Source: Streptomyces eurythermus (GTDB taxonomy: Bacteria; Actinomycetota; Actinomycetes; Streptomycetales; Streptomycetaceae). From it: a stretch of 64,000 nt of DNA. Below are positions 17,228 to 25,263 of this stretch, piece by piece. The DNA is taken from positions 62,001-126,000 of the forward strand of contig NZ_BMSK01000020.1 in the NCBI RefSeq assembly GCF_014649115.1, given 5' to 3'. A program made the translations under genes and the position numbers. The notes under the pieces were generated by a model. It saw nothing but the letters and a program-made list of their open reading frames with translations, did no database searches and was not told the DNA's origin. Position 1 is the first letter of the stretch; each line of letters starts with the position of its first letter.

Positions 17228-18427
17228 TCAGGGCAGCGGGATCCGGCGGAACTCCAGGGTCTCGTAGGGGCTGTCGGTGCCGGTCTCGTAGAGGACGCCG
17301 ACGCGGTGGGTGTCGAGCTGGACGAGGTCGGAGTAGGCGGACCGGCGGTCGGTGAGGGTGAGCAGCGGGGTGAAGGTGCGGCCGGCGTCCAGGCCGGCCC
17401 ACAGGGCGAGGGCGCGGCGGGCGGTGGGCACGGAGGGCGCGGAGAACAGCAGGGGCGCGCCGGGGGTGTCGGGCTGCAGGACGCTGCCCTGGACCACGGG
17501 GACGGCGTTCAGGGCGGGCTGGACGGCGTAGGGGCGGTCGAGGGTGAGACCGCCGTCGCTGGAGTAGCCGTGGAGCCGGTTGCCGGGCGCGGTGCCGTTC
17601 TGGTCGCGGGCGGCGAGGTAGACGCGGCCGTCGGGGAGCTGGGCGGCGCTGGTCTCGTTGGCGTTGGTCACGCCGTCGTAGTCCGCGTCCACGAAGCCGA
17701 GGTGCCAGGTGTGGCCGACGTCGTCGCTGTAGAGGGCGTGGCCGCCGTAGTACTTGGCCTCCTGGCCGGTGTCGGGGGAGCCGGCGGGCGGGGCCGCGGA
17801 GTGGTTGGCGGGGACCAGCAGGCGGCCGGCGTGGGGGCCGTGGGTGAGGGCGAGGGCGTGGCCGGGGCCGGTGGCGTACCAGCGCCAGCCGGGCCGCTTC
17901 ACCGCGGCGGTGATGTCCCGGGGGGCGGTGAAGTGCCGGCCGTCGTCCGCGCTGCGCTGGACGTAGACCCGGCGGCCCTGCTCGGGGGTGACCTCGCCGC
18001 GCATGATCCGCGCCTCGGTGGCGCTGCCGCTGTTGCCGCAGGTCACCAGGACGACGGTGCCGGTGCGCGGGTCGACGACGGGGGCCGGGTTGCCCCGGGT
18101 GTCGCCGTGGCCGGCGGCGACCACGGTCAGCGGGCCCCAGGTGCAGCCGCCGTCGGCGGAGCGGCGCAGCACGACGTCGATGTCCCCGCTGTCCTGGGCG
18201 CCGCCGCGGCGGCCCTCGGCGAAGGCGAGGAGGGTGCCGGGCCGGGTCCGCACCACGGCGGGGATGCGGTAGACGGCGTAGCCGCCCTGTCCGGAGACGT
18301 ACGGCACGGAGGAGTCGCAGGCGGCGGGCGCCGCGTGCGCGGGCTGCCGGGTGGTGAGCGCGGTGAGGGCGCCGAGTGCGGTGAGGAGGGCGAGGACGGT
18401 CGCGTGGGAGCGGGTGCGCGGGGTCAC
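17228..18427 (-). CDS. Secreted exo-alpha-sialidase (GH33-type BNR protein)
   Basis: This 399-residue protein releases terminal sialic acids outside the cell. A signal peptide (about 1-32, ending QPAHAAPA) precedes a six-bladed propeller. YRIP at 53-56 is the sialidase FRIP-type motif with the substrate-binding Arg. Asp boxes are visible as SADGGCTWG, SADDGRHFT and SSDGGLTLD. YSDLVQLDTHRVGVLYETG near the end matches the last catalytic strand, with the Tyr-Glu pair in VLYETG. GTG at 18427 is the start. There is no lectin or attachment domain. Confidence 0.88.
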   Translation of the reverse strand: MTPRTRSHATVLALLTALGALTALTTRQPAHAAPAACDSSVPYVSGQGGYAVYRIPAVVRTRPGTLLAFAEGRRGGAQDSGDIDVVLRRSADGGCTWGPLTVVAAGHGDTRGNPAPVVDPRTGTVVLVTCGNSGSATEARIMRGEVTPEQGRRVYVQRSADDGRHFTAPRDITAAVKRPGWRWYATGPGHALALTHGPHAGRLLVPANHSAAPPAGSPDTGQEAKYYGGHALYSDDVGHTWHLGFVDADYDGVTNANETSAAQLPDGRVYLAARDQNGTAPGNRLHGYSSDGGLTLDRPYAVQPALNAVPVVQGSVLQPDTPGAPLLFSAPSVPTARRALALWAGLDAGRTFTPLLTLTDRRSAYSDLVQLDTHRVGVLYETGTDSPYETLEFRRIPLP

Positions 18428-18477
18428 GCCCTGATGCTGCCCGCGACGGGGGCGCCGTCCTTACTCCGGCGGGGTGA

Positions 18478-19173
18478 TCAGGAGGGGGTGCGGGCGGCGG
18501 CCAGCAGCCGGGTGACGTCGTCGGCGCGGATGGTGAGGGCCGCGCCGACGGTGGCGAGGGCGTCGCGTTCGGCGGGGGTGTAGGGGCCGTCGGCGAGGGC
18601 GATGCGGGCGCCCTGGAGGAGCAGCGCCTCGCGGCCGGCCGGGGCGAGGTGCGGGGCGAGCGGGTCCAGCGCCTCGTGCAGCTCTATGGTCAGCCCGGCC
18701 CCGGACGGCTGCTCGAAGTACCGGCCGGTGTCGGCGGCGAGGGCGTCGACCAGCGCGGCGAGCTGTTCCTCGGTGCAGTCCGCGAAGCCGGCCGCGCGGA
18801 CCGTGGCGGCGGCCGTCTCCAGGGCCGTACGGGAGGCCGTGCCGCCCGCGGCGAGGACCGCGAGGGCGACGGTGTGCACGGCGTCGCGGAGCATCGCGGA
18901 GAAGCGGCGGGTGGTGGGGTGGCCCAGGACCTCGGTGCCGAAGTGCTGCCGGCAGGCGGCGCACTCCACGACCGGTCCGGTCTCGCCGCGCGGCAGCAGG
19001 GGCACGCCGAGCAGGGTGAGCCTGCGGCGGCCGGTGAGCCGCTGGTAGTTGCGGTCGCCGCCGCAGCCGGGACAGAAGAACTCTCCGTCGCCGACGGGCG
19101 TCCACGCGGTGCGGGTGCCCAGGATCCGCAGGGCCCCGGTGGCACGGCCGTCTCGTCCCCGTACTGGCAGCAC
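18478..19173 (-). CDS. Zinc-ribbon and TerB-like domain protein
   Basis: This 231-residue protein starts at GTG 19173 after GGAGG. Near the N-terminus CPGCGGDRNYQRLTGRRR and CAACRQHFGTEVL give a two-CxxC zinc ribbon. The rest is helical, with LLQGARIALADGPYTPAERD matching the acidic helix pair of TerB-like (tellurite resistance B) proteins. No other ter genes are near, so a tellurite function is not supported; a metal- or membrane-stress sensor role is possible. Its leader has an inverted repeat and a promoter-like pair (19191-19247). Confidence 0.75.
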   Translation of the reverse strand: MLPVRGRDGRATGALRILGTRTAWTPVGDGEFFCPGCGGDRNYQRLTGRRRLTLLGVPLLPRGETGPVVECAACRQHFGTEVLGHPTTRRFSAMLRDAVHTVALAVLAAGGTASRTALETAAATVRAAGFADCTEEQLAALVDALAADTGRYFEQPSGAGLTIELHEALDPLAPHLAPAGREALLLQGARIALADGPYTPAERDALATVGAALTIRADDVTRLLAAARTPS

Positions 19174-19190
19174 GTCGCACCTCCGTAACG

Positions 19191-19247
19191 GCGCGGCAAC
19201 ATCGCCGCGCTGGCGTGATGTTAGCCACATCTCGCAGGTGGAGTCAG
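19191..19247 (-). promoter_or_regulatory. Promoter and leader inverted repeat of the TerB-like gene
   Basis: On the minus strand CTGACT (19242-19247) and TAACAT (19218-19223) are spaced 18 bp. Downstream of the expected start point GCGCGGC (19191-19197) and GCCGCGC (19204-19210) form a perfect 7-bp inverted repeat just before the ribosome binding site, which could be an operator or a small leader hairpin. Confidence 0.45.
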
Positions 19248-19298
19248 TACCCCGTAGGAGACCTTTCCGTGACCTGGGGGCGCGTTGGCCGGAAACCG

Positions 19299-19333
19299 GC
19301 ACCCCGCCCGCCGGTGTGCGGCGGGCGGGGTGC
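19299..19333 (-). terminator. Terminator of leuA
   Basis: GCACCCCGCCCGCC (19299-19312) pairs perfectly with 19320-19333 around a 7-nt loop. The 14-bp G+C-rich stem begins 15 bp after the leuA stop codon. No clear T run follows, as usual in Streptomyces. Confidence 0.8.
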
Positions 19334-19347
19334 GGGCGGCCGGAGCG

Positions 19348-21069
19348 TCAGCGGGTGGCGCGGTTGACCGCGGAGACGACCGCCTTCAGCGAGGCGCGCG
19401 TGGTGTTCGCGTCGATGCCGATCCCCCACAGGATCTTGCCGTCGATGGCGCATTCGATGTAGGAGGCGGCCTGCGAGGAGGCGCCCTCGCTCATCGTGTG
19501 CTCCTGGTAGTCCAGCAGGCGTACGTCGATGCCCAGGGTGTGCAGGGCGTCGAAGAAGGCCGAGATCGGACCGTTGCCGGAGCCGGTCAGGACGGTGTCC
19601 CGGCCGTCGACGGTGGCCTCGACGGTGAGGGTGTCCACGCCGTCGGTGTCCGTGGTGGACTGGCCGGTCCGCACCTGGATGCGGCCCCAGGGGTTGTCCG
19701 GGTTGGGCAGGTACTCGTCCTGGAAGACGGCCCAGATGTCCTTCGGCGTGATCTCGCCGCCCTCGGCGTCGGTCTTCGCCTGGATGATCCTGGAGAACTC
19801 GATCTGCATCCGGCGCGGCAGGTCCAGCTTGTGGTCGTTCTTCAGGACGTAGGCGATGCCGCCCTTGCCGGACTGGGAGTTGACCCGGATGACGGCCTCG
19901 TAGGAGCGGCCGACGTCCTTGGGGTCGATGGGCAGGTACGGCACCGCCCACTCGATGTCGTCGACGGTGACGCCCTTGGCCTTCGCCTCGGCCTCCATGG
20001 CGTCGAAGCCCTTCTTGATGGCGTCCTGGTGGGAGCCGGAGAAGGACGTGTAGACCAGGTCGCCCACGTACGGGTGGCGCGGGTGGACCTCCATCTGGTT
20101 GCAGTACTCCCACGTACGGCGGATCTCGTCGATGTCGGAGAAGTCGATCTGCGGGTCGACGCCCTGGGAGAACAGGTTCATGCCCAGGGTGACCAGGTCG
20201 ACGTTGCCGGTGCGCTCGCCCTGACCGAACAGGCAGCCCTCGACGCGGTCGGCGCCGGCCATCAGGGCCAGCTCGGCGGCGGCCACGGCCGTGCCGCGGT
20301 CGTTGTGCGGGTGCACGGACAGGCAGACGTACTCGCGGCGGGAGAGGTTGCGGTGCATCCACTCGAAGCGGTCCGCGTGCGTGGAGGGGGTGGAACGCTC
20401 CACGGTGGCGGGCAGGTTGAGGATGATCTCGCGGTCCGGGCCGGGCTGCCAGACGTCCATGACCGCCTCGCAGACCTCCAGGGCGAAGTCCAGCTCGGTG
20501 TCGGTGAAGATCTCCGGCGAGTACTGGTAGCCGAACTCGGTCTCGGGGCCCAGCAGCTTCTCGGCGTACTCCATCACCAGGCGGGTGCCGTCGACGGCGA
20601 TCTGCTTGATGTCGTCCTTGGAACCGCGGAAGACGACCCGGCGGAAAACCGGCGCGGTGGCGTTGTACAGGTGGACGGTGGCGCGCCTGGCGCCCTTGAG
20701 GGACTCCACCGTGCGCTCGATCAGGTCCTCGCGGGCCTGGGTCAGCACCGAGATCGTGACGTCGTCCGGGATCGCGCCCTCTTCCTCGATGATCGAGCGC
20801 ACGAAGTCGAAGTCGGTCTGGCCGGAGGCGGGGAAGCCGACCTCGATCTCCTTGTAGCCCATCTTCACCAGCTGGTCGAACATCCGGCGCTTGCGCTCGG
20901 GCGACATCGGGTCGATCAGCGCCTGGTTGCCGTCGCGCAGGTCGGTGGAGAGCCAGCGGGGCGCGGCGGTGATCCGCTTCCCGGGCCAGGTGCGGTCGGG
21001 GATGTCGACCTGCTCGTAGCGGCCGTACTTGTGGATCGGCATGGGGCTGGGCTGCTGGCGGTTGGCCAT
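19348..21069 (-). CDS. leuA: 2-isopropylmalate synthase
   Basis: This 573-residue enzyme makes 2-isopropylmalate from 2-oxoisovalerate and acetyl-CoA, the first step of leucine synthesis. The catalytic HMGL barrel spans about 35-310, with WLSTDLRDGNQAL at its start and the metal-binding SVHPHNDRGTAVA. The C-terminal leucine-binding regulatory domain (about 430-570, with VRTGQSTTDTDGVDTLTVEA, here in part) confers feedback inhibition. Length fits the long actinobacterial LeuA group that begins with MANRQQPS-like residues. A Leu-rich leader peptide lies 90 bp upstream, so attenuation is expected. Confidence 0.97.
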   Translation of the reverse strand: MANRQQPSPMPIHKYGRYEQVDIPDRTWPGKRITAAPRWLSTDLRDGNQALIDPMSPERKRRMFDQLVKMGYKEIEVGFPASGQTDFDFVRSIIEEEGAIPDDVTISVLTQAREDLIERTVESLKGARRATVHLYNATAPVFRRVVFRGSKDDIKQIAVDGTRLVMEYAEKLLGPETEFGYQYSPEIFTDTELDFALEVCEAVMDVWQPGPDREIILNLPATVERSTPSTHADRFEWMHRNLSRREYVCLSVHPHNDRGTAVAAAELALMAGADRVEGCLFGQGERTGNVDLVTLGMNLFSQGVDPQIDFSDIDEIRRTWEYCNQMEVHPRHPYVGDLVYTSFSGSHQDAIKKGFDAMEAEAKAKGVTVDDIEWAVPYLPIDPKDVGRSYEAVIRVNSQSGKGGIAYVLKNDHKLDLPRRMQIEFSRIIQAKTDAEGGEITPKDIWAVFQDEYLPNPDNPWGRIQVRTGQSTTDTDGVDTLTVEATVDGRDTVLTGSGNGPISAFFDALHTLGIDVRLLDYQEHTMSEGASSQAASYIECAIDGKILWGIGIDANTTRASLKAVVSAVNRATR

Positions 21070-21126
21070 GGTGCGTGGGCTCCTCGGGGTGTCCCGGATA
21101 TCCGACTGGACGGCCGACGACGCAAC

Positions 21127-21153
21127 GCCGAGCTCCGCGGGGAGGGAGTCGGC
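21127..21153 (-). terminator. Candidate attenuator hairpin between leader peptide and leuA
   Basis: GCCGA (21127-21131) pairs with TCGGC (21149-21153), and CTCC with GGAG inside, giving a hairpin with a small internal bulge, located 6 bp after the stop of the leader peptide. There is no T run. It may be the attenuator stem or part of a larger mutually exclusive structure. Confidence 0.4.
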
Positions 21154-21158
21154 CTCGA

Positions 21159-21206
21159 CTACAGACCCTCGCCGCGGCAGCTAAGAAGAAGCAGCCAGGA
21201 ACGCAT
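21159..21206 (-). CDS. leuA leader peptide (15 aa, four consecutive Leu)
   Basis: ATG at 21206 opens MRSWLLLLSCRGEGL, closed by TAG. Four Leu codons in a row (CTG CTT CTT CTT) out of 15, with three CTT codons that are very rare in this G+C-rich genome, are the hallmark of a leucine attenuator. It lies 90 bp upstream of leuA on the same strand. Leader peptides before actinobacterial leuA genes have been proposed in comparative studies. Leucine starvation would stall ribosomes at the CTT run and favour leuA expression. Confidence 0.8.
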   Translation of the reverse strand: MRSWLLLLSCRGEGL

Positions 21207-21249
21207 GATGCTCCGCAGCCTAGCCGAGCCGTTCCGGGCGCGCGGGCCT

Positions 21250-21266
21250 GTCCCAGTATGCGGGAC
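21250..21266 (-). promoter_or_regulatory. Inverted repeat over a possible leuA -10 box
   Basis: GTCCC (21250-21254) and GGGAC (21262-21266) flank a 7-nt centre. On the minus strand the centre reads GCATACT, which resembles a -10 element, about 45 bp upstream of the leader peptide. A regulator could act here, in addition to attenuation. No good -35 was found at 17-18 bp. Confidence 0.35.
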
Positions 21267-21398
21267 TCCATGACACATCGGGACAAAAAGTGCGCCGCAC
21301 CACATCGCCCTACCACAACGTCACGCAGCGTGGCCATCGTTGTCCGGGTATTTCACCAATCATGGTGGCAGGTAGTGACAGTGAGGTCACACAATGCG

Positions 21399-22481
21399 AT
21401 GGTTCCAGATATGACCAGCACCGGGGGCTTCGAGCCCGTCTTCTGCACGATCGTGCCGCCGCACGTCCTCGACCAGCTCGCCCGGCACGACGACCCCGCC
21501 CTGTCCGGGCCGGCCCGCCGGTCCCTGGAGCACGACGCCTACCAGCGCACCAAGCGCCGCCTGACCACGGTGATCGGCGCCGCCGCCGTCGCCCCGCCGC
21601 AGGGCGCCGCCGCCGACCGGCCGCAGCGCACCATCTACGACGCCGAGCACACCCAGGACCTGCCCGGCACCAAGGTCCGCGAGGAGGGCTCCGAGCCCGG
21701 CTCCGACGCCTCCGTCAACCGGGCCTACGCGGGCCTCGGCGCCACCTTCGACCTGTATCTGAAGGTGTACGGCCGGCACTCCATCGACGGCAACGGCCTG
21801 CCGCTGGACGCCACCGTGCACTTCGGCGAGGGCTACGACAACGCCTTCTGGAACGGCGAGCAGATGGTCTTCGGCGACGGGGACAACGAGGTCTTCCTCG
21901 ACTTCACCATCCCGGTCGACGTCATCGGCCACGAGCTGACCCACGGCGTCACCCAGCACACCGCCAACCTCGACTACCACGGCCAGTCCGGCGCGCTCAA
22001 CGAGTCGCTCTCCGATGTGTTCGGCTCGCTGATCAAGCAGTACACCCTCGGCCAGACCGCCGCCGAGGCCGACTGGCTGATCGGCGCCGGGCTGCTCGCC
22101 CCGCGCGTCACCGGCACCGCCCTGCGCTCGATGAAGGCCCCGGGCACGGCGTACGACGACGACGTCCTCGGCAAGGACCCGCAGCCGGCGCGGATGGAGG
22201 ACTACGTCCGCACCAGCCGCGACAACGGCGGCGTGCACATCAACTCCGGCATCCCCAACCACGCCTTCTACCTGACCGCCACCGCCCTCGGCGGCCACTC
22301 CTGGGAGAAGGCCGGGCAGGTCTGGTACGACGTGCTGACCGGCGGCGACCTCAAGGAGGACGCCCAGTTCGCCGACTTCGCCACGCTGACGGTGAAGGCG
22401 GCCCGGGAGCGGTACGGCGCCGGGGACGAACTACGGGCCGTGCAGAAGGCCTGGGAACAGGTGGGGGTGCGCACGCTCTAG
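21399..22481 (+). CDS. M4-family zinc metalloprotease, protealysin-like, without signal peptide
   Basis: This 360-residue protease has the thermolysin fold. HELTH at 178-182 carries two zinc ligands and the catalytic Glu179; the third ligand is Glu202 in NESLSDVFG; the catalytic His lies in NHAFY near residue 290. The N-terminus FEPVFCTIVPPHVLDQL matches the short propeptide type of protealysin-like enzymes, not the long secretion propeptide, and no signal peptide exists, so it is likely made in the cytoplasm. ATG 21399 has GAGG 12 nt upstream; ATG 21411 is an alternative. An emfourin-like inhibitor gene follows 21 bp later. Confidence 0.92.
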   Translation: MVPDMTSTGGFEPVFCTIVPPHVLDQLARHDDPALSGPARRSLEHDAYQRTKRRLTTVIGAAAVAPPQGAAADRPQRTIYDAEHTQDLPGTKVREEGSEPGSDASVNRAYAGLGATFDLYLKVYGRHSIDGNGLPLDATVHFGEGYDNAFWNGEQMVFGDGDNEVFLDFTIPVDVIGHELTHGVTQHTANLDYHGQSGALNESLSDVFGSLIKQYTLGQTAAEADWLIGAGLLAPRVTGTALRSMKAPGTAYDDDVLGKDPQPARMEDYVRTSRDNGGVHINSGIPNHAFYLTATALGGHSWEKAGQVWYDVLTGGDLKEDAQFADFATLTVKAARERYGAGDELRAVQKAWEQVGVRTL

Positions 22482-22502
22482 TTCCGTACTAGACACGTAG
22501 CC

Positions 22503-22769
22503 ATGCGTATTCGAGTACGGCGTACAGGCGGTTTCGCGGGCATCGAGCGCCAGGCCGAGGTGGACACCTCCGACCGGCCCGACGCCGAGGAGTGGCAGGC
22601 CCTGGCCAGGCGCGTCCTCGCGTCCGGCCGGAGCGTGCCCCCGGCGGGCATCCCGGACGGCTTCAGCTACGAGATCACGGTCGGCGGCCGCACGGTGTAC
22701 ACGGCCGATCCCCGACTCACCGACGACCAGAGGGAGTTGGTCACACGAGTACTGAAGGAAGGCGCGTGA
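22503..22769 (+). CDS. Emfourin-like inhibitor of the adjacent M4 protease
   Basis: This 88-residue acidic protein begins RIRVRRTGGFAGIERQAEVD and ends with a helix (DDQRELVTRVLKEGA). Size, the opening beta-strand with GGFAGI, the SYEITVGG strand and the position directly behind a protealysin-like gene match the emfourin family, known as a slow tight-binding inhibitor of protealysin in Serratia. The pair is probably one operon: a protease with its cytoplasmic guard. Binding has not been shown for actinobacterial members that I know of. Confidence 0.75.
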   Translation: MRIRVRRTGGFAGIERQAEVDTSDRPDAEEWQALARRVLASGRSVPPAGIPDGFSYEITVGGRTVYTADPRLTDDQRELVTRVLKEGA

Positions 22770-22813
22770 CGAGGCGTTGACTTCCGTCGCCGGGGGTGCG
22801 GATGATCCCGCCC

Positions 22814-24130
22814 ATGGCGACTGACGCAGGCACCGAGATACCCCGGTTCCCGGCCGGCTTCCTATGGGGCGTGTCGACCTCGGCCCACCAGATCGAGGGC
22901 GCGGCCGCGCTGCGGGAGCCGTCCGTCTGGGACGTGTTCACGGCCGGACCGGGGCGGGTGCGGGACGGCTCGACGGCGGCGGTGGCCTGCGACCACTACC
23001 ACCGCTACCCAGAGGACGTGGCCCTGCTCGCGGACCTCGGCGTGGACGCGTACCGCTTCTCCGTCTCCTGGCCCCGGGTGAACTCCCCCGGCGGCCTGGA
23101 CTTCTACGACCGGCTGGTGGACGAGCTGTGCGCGGCGGGCGTACGGCCCGTGCCCACCCTCTTCCACTGGGACCTGCCCGCCACGCTGGACTGGCTGGAG
23201 AGGGACACGGCGTACCGGTTCGCCGACCACGTGTCGGTGGTGGCGGACCGGCTCGGCGACCGGGTGGCCACCTGGATCACCCTCAACGAACCGGCGGAGC
23301 ACACCCTGCTGGGTCACGCGATCGGCGCCCACGCCCCCGGCCGGCGGCTGCTGTTCGACGCCCTGCCCGCCGCCCACCACCAGCTCCTCGCCCACGGTCT
23401 CGCGGTGCGGGCGCTGCGCGCGGCCGGCGCGGCGGACATCGGCATCGCCAACTCCCACGGCCCGGTCTGGCCCGCGTCCGAGGACCCGGCCGACCTCGCG
23501 GCCGCGGACCTCTACGACACCCTGCTGAACCGGCTGTTCGCCGAGCCGGTGCTGCTGGGCGCGTACCCGGAGGGCATGGCGGAGCTGATGGGCGGCAACG
23601 CGGCGGAGGACCTGGAGGTGATCGCCGGACCCGTCGACTGGTACGGCGTCAACTACTACGCGCCGTCCCGGGTGGGTGCCCCCGGGGACGGCAACGGCGA
23701 GTACGGCGGCCTGGAACTGCCCGCCGAACTGCCCTTCTCGGTGCGGGAGATCGAGGGGCGTCCGGTGACCGACTTCGGCTGGCCGGTGGTCCCCGAGGGC
23801 CTGACCGAACTCCTCACCGGCCTGCGCGACCGCTACGGCGACCGGCTCCCGCCCGTCCTCATCACCGAGAACGGCTGCTCCTACGAAGGCGTCGACGACC
23901 AGGACCGCATCGCCTACCTGGACGCCCACATCCGCGCCCTCCACACCGCCCGCGCCGCCGGCGCCGACGTCCGCGGCTACTTCGTGTGGTCCCTGCTGGA
24001 CAACTTCGAATGGGCCGAGGGCTACACCCGCCGCTTCGGCCTGGTGCACGTGGACTACGCGACGCAGACGCGCACCCCGAAGGCGTCGTACCACTGGTAC
24101 CGGGAGGTGCTGCGGGCCCAGCGCCGGTGA
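22814..24130 (+). CDS. GH1 beta-glucosidase
   Basis: This enzyme of about 438 residues hydrolyses beta-glucosides in the cytoplasm. FPAGFLWGVSTSAHQIEG opens the GH1 barrel, TLNEPAE carries the acid/base Glu, and LITENGCSYEG the nucleophile Glu. DNFEWAEGYTRRFGLVHVD and SYHWYREVL close the domain as usual. There is no signal peptide. The exact start is uncertain: ATG 22814 agrees with family members, ATG 22802 has GGGGG 7 nt before it. No sugar transporter gene is adjacent. Its stop is only 4 bp from that of the convergent era gene. Confidence 0.93.
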   Translation: MATDAGTEIPRFPAGFLWGVSTSAHQIEGAAALREPSVWDVFTAGPGRVRDGSTAAVACDHYHRYPEDVALLADLGVDAYRFSVSWPRVNSPGGLDFYDRLVDELCAAGVRPVPTLFHWDLPATLDWLERDTAYRFADHVSVVADRLGDRVATWITLNEPAEHTLLGHAIGAHAPGRRLLFDALPAAHHQLLAHGLAVRALRAAGAADIGIANSHGPVWPASEDPADLAAADLYDTLLNRLFAEPVLLGAYPEGMAELMGGNAAEDLEVIAGPVDWYGVNYYAPSRVGAPGDGNGEYGGLELPAELPFSVREIEGRPVTDFGWPVVPEGLTELLTGLRDRYGDRLPPVLITENGCSYEGVDDQDRIAYLDAHIRALHTARAAGADVRGYFVWSLLDNFEWAEGYTRRFGLVHVDYATQTRTPKASYHWYREVLRAQRR

Positions 24131-24134
24131 GACC

Positions 24135-25088
24135 TCAGAAGCCCAGCTTGCGCAGCTGCCTGGGGTCGCGCTGCCAGTCCTTGGCCACCTTGACGTGCAG
24201 GTCGAGGAAGACCGGCGTGCCCAGCAGCGCCTCGATGTGCTTGCGGGACTTGATGCCGACCTCCTTCAGGCGCTTGCCCTTGGGGCCGATGATGATGCCC
24301 TTCTGGCTGGGGCGCTCGATGTAGACGTTGGCGTGGATGTCGAGGAGGGGACGGTCGGCGGGGCGGTCCTCGCGCGGCAGCATCTCCTCCACGACCACCG
24401 CGATGGAGTGCGGCAGCTCGTCGCGCACGCCCTCCAGGGCGGCCTCGCGGATCAGCTCGGCCACCATCACCTGCTCGGGCTCGTCCGTCAGATCGCCCTC
24501 GGGGTAGAGCGCGGGCCCCTCGGGAAGCATCGGGATGAGCAGGTCGGCCAGCAGGTCCACCTGCTTGTCGCCGACCGCCGACACCGGCACGATCTCCGCC
24601 CACTCGATGCCCAGCTCCTTGCCCAGCTGGTCGATGGCGATCAGCTGCTCGGCGAGGGTCTTGGGGTCGACCAGGTCGGTCTTGGTGACGATCGCGACCT
24701 TCGGCGTCTTCTTGATGCCGGCCAGTTCCTTGGCGATGAACCGGTCACCGGGGCCGAGCTTCTGGTCCGCCGGCAGGCAGAAGCCGATCACGTCGACCTC
24801 GGCCCAGGTCGTGCGGACCACGTCGTTCAGCCGCTCGCCGAGCAGCGTGCGCGGCTTGTGCAGGCCGGGGGTGTCAACCAGGATCAGCTGCGCGTCCGGC
24901 CGGTGCACGATGCCCCGCACCGTGTGCCGGGTGGTCTGCGGGCGGTTGGAGGTGATCGCCACCTTCTGCCCGACCAGAGCGTTCGTCAGGGTGGACTTGC
25001 CCGCGTTGGGGCGGCCCACGAAGCAGGCGAAGCCGGCGCGGTGGACGGACTCGGCCGGCTGCTCGGAAGTCTGGGTACGAACGCTCAT
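24135..25088 (-). CDS. era: GTPase Era
   Basis: This 317-residue GTPase assists maturation of 16S rRNA and 30S assembly. G1 GRPNAGKST, G2 around RPQTTRH, G3 DTPGLH and G4 TKTD are visible, followed by a C-terminal KH domain (about 230-317) with IIGPKGKRLKEVGI, the GxxG RNA-binding loop. The ATG at 25088 was chosen (MSVRTQTSE); an ATG 9 nt upstream is possible. In actinobacteria era is usually near ybeY and phoH, as it is here about 8 kb away, with the amtB and WxL genes inserted between. Confidence 0.96.
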   Translation of the reverse strand: MSVRTQTSEQPAESVHRAGFACFVGRPNAGKSTLTNALVGQKVAITSNRPQTTRHTVRGIVHRPDAQLILVDTPGLHKPRTLLGERLNDVVRTTWAEVDVIGFCLPADQKLGPGDRFIAKELAGIKKTPKVAIVTKTDLVDPKTLAEQLIAIDQLGKELGIEWAEIVPVSAVGDKQVDLLADLLIPMLPEGPALYPEGDLTDEPEQVMVAELIREAALEGVRDELPHSIAVVVEEMLPREDRPADRPLLDIHANVYIERPSQKGIIIGPKGKRLKEVGIKSRKHIEALLGTPVFLDLHVKVAKDWQRDPRQLRKLGF

Positions 25089-25150
25089 GCCGCCCATTGT
25101 CCCTGATCCACGAAGCCGCGTCGTACCACCGCCGCCCACCGCCCCCGCCG

Positions 25151-25215
25151 GTGAGCCTCCGGAAACCCGGCGGCAACGAAACGTCACGGAAACACACCCG
25201 TACGCGACCGGAAAC
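25151..25215 (+). promoter_or_regulatory. GlnR-type binding region upstream of amtB
   Basis: Four GAAAC elements lie at 25162, 25178, 25189 and 25211. Two of them complete the GlnR consensus GTNAC-N6-GAAAC: GTGAG (25151) with GAAAC (25162), and GTACG (25200) with GAAAC (25211). GTCACG (25183-25188) separates the middle pair. This matches the nitrogen regulator GlnR, which activates amtB under nitrogen limitation in Streptomyces. Confidence 0.7.
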
Positions 25216-25263
25216 GCACACCGGTGACCCTCTTGCGCAGCCCCACGCCCGTTGGAGACGCCC

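Noticed and set aside
18478..19173. Tellurite resistance operon
   Set aside because: Only a TerB-like domain is present; no terC, terD or terZ genes lie near.
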